DNA of 7,837 bases from JBOHHR01 sp050740975. Lineage in GTDB: Bacteria > Pseudomonadota > Gammaproteobacteria > JBOHHR01. Location: assembly GCA_050740975.1 (NCBI GenBank), contig JBOIEE010000174.1:1-7837 (forward strand), given 5' to 3'. The position numbers and the translations under genes were made by a program. Shown piece after piece: positions 6,535 to 7,837 of the stretch (position 1 is the first letter of the stretch; each line of letters opens with the position of its first letter). A model generated the notes under the pieces. That model was not told where the DNA came from. It worked only from the letters and a program-made list of their open reading frames with translations, and made no database searches.

Positions 6535-6775
6535 TAACCTCATCCAGAGGGCAAGGCAGATTGCGCGACGCTTCCTTGGAGTTCCGTGCCGTCCAGGCCA
6601 AGGATGGCTTGCCCTGGCCCTCCTCAGAGTGGGATCGTTGCCCCCATCCTACTTTCTCGTACCGGCGCAAATAGAAGCGAAAACTGCTTTCTCCTAATGG
6701 AGGGGGAAACAATCGCCTAAGCACGGCCCCCTCCCCTGCTCTAATCACTGCGAGCGAGCTTTTAGCTCGATCAAT
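6535..6775. other. Intergenic region between the convergent phasin and phaC genes
   Basis: 241 bases with no supported gene. It contains several inverted repeats: GGGCAAG near 6547 with CTTGCCC near 6609, GGAGGGGG (6699-6706) with CCCCCTCC (6727-6734), and CGAGCT (6755-6760) with AGCTCG (6764-6769). The last lies just after the phaC stop and could stall polymerase, but neither strand has a T run after it, so it is at most a weak terminator. No phaE gene is present here. Confidence 0.5.
6755..6769 (-). terminator. Weak hairpin downstream of phaC
   Basis: A 6-bp stem, CGAGCT with AGCTCG, encloses a 3-base loop and begins 7 bases past the phaC stop codon. It lacks the U tract of a true intrinsic terminator, so it may only protect the transcript end or assist Rho. 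Confidence 0.25.
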
Positions 6776-7837
6776 TCAAACACGTTCTGCAAGCCAGTTG
6801 GACACAGCGGTCGGGATCAGCTTCTGCGCTTTCGCACTCACATAGATCCCGATGTGACCGCCAGGGAACTCGACCGCCGTGTAGTCTTTGGTCCCAACGC
6901 AACCCGCTAAGGCCTTTGAAGAGGCCGGCGGGACCAGGTGATCCGCCGCCGCATAGATGTTAAGTACCGGCATGGTAATTTTCTTGAGGTCGATCCGCTT
7001 GCCCCCGATTTCCACCTCCCCCTTCATCAAGCCATTGTTCTGGTAGAACTGCTTAATGAACTCCCGAAAAGCCTCTCCCGCTTGATCCGGGCTATCGAAG
7101 ATCCATTTCTCCATGCGCATAAAATTCTTGGCTTGCTCAGGATCGTCCAGGGTATTGACCATATCCAGGTATTTCTGCCCCATTAGCCGATACGGCTTTA
7201 AGGATAAAAACGTCCAGTTCAGCATTTCACCCGGCATATTTCCCAAGGTATCGACCAGCAGATCGATATCGACCTTACGCACCCAGTGGCTTAGCAAATC
7301 GTCCGGGGTATGAAAATCTACCGGCGTTACGGTCGTGATCAGATTCCTGATCTTATCCGGATGCAGGGTAGCGTAACAAATGCTGAACGCGCCGCCCTGA
7401 CAGATCCCCAGCAAGTTTATTTGGGACAAGTCGTGCCGTTTGCGGATCACCTCCACACAGCGATCGATATAGCCATTGATGTAATCATCCAAGGTCAAGT
7501 ACCGATCCGCCGCATCCGGATACCCCCAGTCGATGAGATACACATCGAGCCCTTGTTTGAGCAAGCCCTCGATCAACGACCTCCCTTTTTGCAGATCGGC
7601 CATATACGGGCGGTTGACCAAAGCATAGACAATGAGGATCGGCACCGGATGCAGTTGGATTGCGATAGGCTCAAAACGGTACAACGCCAGCTTGTCTTCG
7701 CGGTAGACGGATTCTTTCGGCGTGGCCCCCACGTCGATCTCGCCCATTTCACTGAGATTTTTTAGTCCGCGCGCGAGCTTGGCCCCAAACTCCTGGATCT
7801 CTTGCAGTGCGTCGTCCGGTCTTATCTGCAGTGGCAA
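6776..7837 (-). CDS. phaC: Class III polyhydroxyalkanoate synthase subunit PhaC (start at or just beyond window edge)
   Basis: 353 residues reach the window edge; A. vinosum PhaC has 355. It polymerises (R)-3-hydroxyacyl-CoA into PHA on the granule surface, and class III enzymes need PhaE as partner. The lipase-like box GICQGG (144-149) has the catalytic Cys146; Asp299 (AAADHLVPP) and His328 (FPGGHIGIY) complete the triad, matching Cys149, Asp302 and His331 of the Allochromatium enzyme. Other hallmarks are VYALVNRPYM, YLIDWGYPD, LDDYINGYID, LNWTFLSLKP and RMEKWIFDSPDQAGE. The last visible codon is TTG (7837-7835). The alignment with the A. vinosum N-terminus (IRPD near residue 6) suggests a true Met one codon further out, so the gene is nearly complete. 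phaE is not downstream, so it probably lies upstream, outside the window. The gene is convergent with the phasin. Confidence 0.96.
   Translation of the reverse strand: MPLQIRPDDALQEIQEFGAKLARGLKNLSEMGEIDVGATPKESVYREDKLALYRFEPIAIQLHPVPILIVYALVNRPYMADLQKGRSLIEGLLKQGLDVYLIDWGYPDAADRYLTLDDYINGYIDRCVEVIRKRHDLSQINLLGICQGGAFSICYATLHPDKIRNLITTVTPVDFHTPDDLLSHWVRKVDIDLLVDTLGNMPGEMLNWTFLSLKPYRLMGQKYLDMVNTLDDPEQAKNFMRMEKWIFDSPDQAGEAFREFIKQFYQNNGLMKGEVEIGGKRIDLKKITMPVLNIYAAADHLVPPASSKALAGCVGTKDYTAVEFPGGHIGIYVSAKAQKLIPTAVSNWLAERV

Noticed and set aside
6521..6748. 75-codon minus-strand open frame in the phasin-phaC gap
   Set aside because: Overlaps the phasin end, has no Shine-Dalgarno, and its translation is Pro/Arg/Ser-rich without a recognisable fold; treated as non-coding.
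7310..7765. 151-codon plus-strand open frame
   Set aside because: Antisense shadow of the well-conserved phaC.

Overview
The window looks like chromosomal DNA of a gammaproteobacterium of Chromatiales type (purple-sulfur-bacterium relatives). The evidence is an Allochromatium-like class III polyhydroxyalkanoate (PHA) synthase with a Cys nucleophile, an E. coli-like endonuclease III next to a DUF1841 gene, and a long E. coli-like glucose-6-phosphate isomerase. The lineage is an inference from protein resemblance. Composition looks moderately GC-rich and even. I see no insertion sequence, tRNA, rRNA, CRISPR array or integrase.

Layout. Positions 2-259 (+) hold the C-terminal end of an unrecognised protein, closed by a strong bidirectional terminator (287-318). 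A 29-residue single-helix membrane protein (340-429, -) shares that terminator and has its own promoter-like sequence (506-536). A membrane-anchored alpha/beta hydrolase (594-1772, +) is translationally coupled by an ATGA overlap to pgi (1769-3445, +). pgi converges on a soluble Ser/Thr kinase with a C-terminal cyclic-nucleotide-binding domain (3442-4731, -), and the two stop codons share one CTAG. Upstream of the kinase on the same strand are a DUF1841 gene (4939-5373) and nth (5376-6020), 2 bases apart and clearly an operon. Divergent from nth is a phasin gene (6157-6534, +). Converging on the phasin is phaC (6776-7837, -), which runs to the window edge.

Function. The right third is a carbon-storage locus: PhaC polymerises hydroxyacyl-CoA and the phasin coats the granules. 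A TGC/GCA-rich inverted repeat sits directly against the phasin -10 box and is a good candidate operator. The left half has central sugar metabolism (pgi) coupled to an esterase-like membrane protein of unknown substrate. The middle has base-excision repair (nth) and a signalling kinase that may answer to a cyclic nucleotide.

The points most worth a second look are the free-standing 29-residue membrane protein gene, the kinase with a DFS in place of DFG beside an intact cyclic-nucleotide pocket, the phasin operator, and an excess of GATC sites (about 80 by eye against roughly 30 expected by chance). I did not find a clearly new multigene system; most of the window is ordinary core genome.
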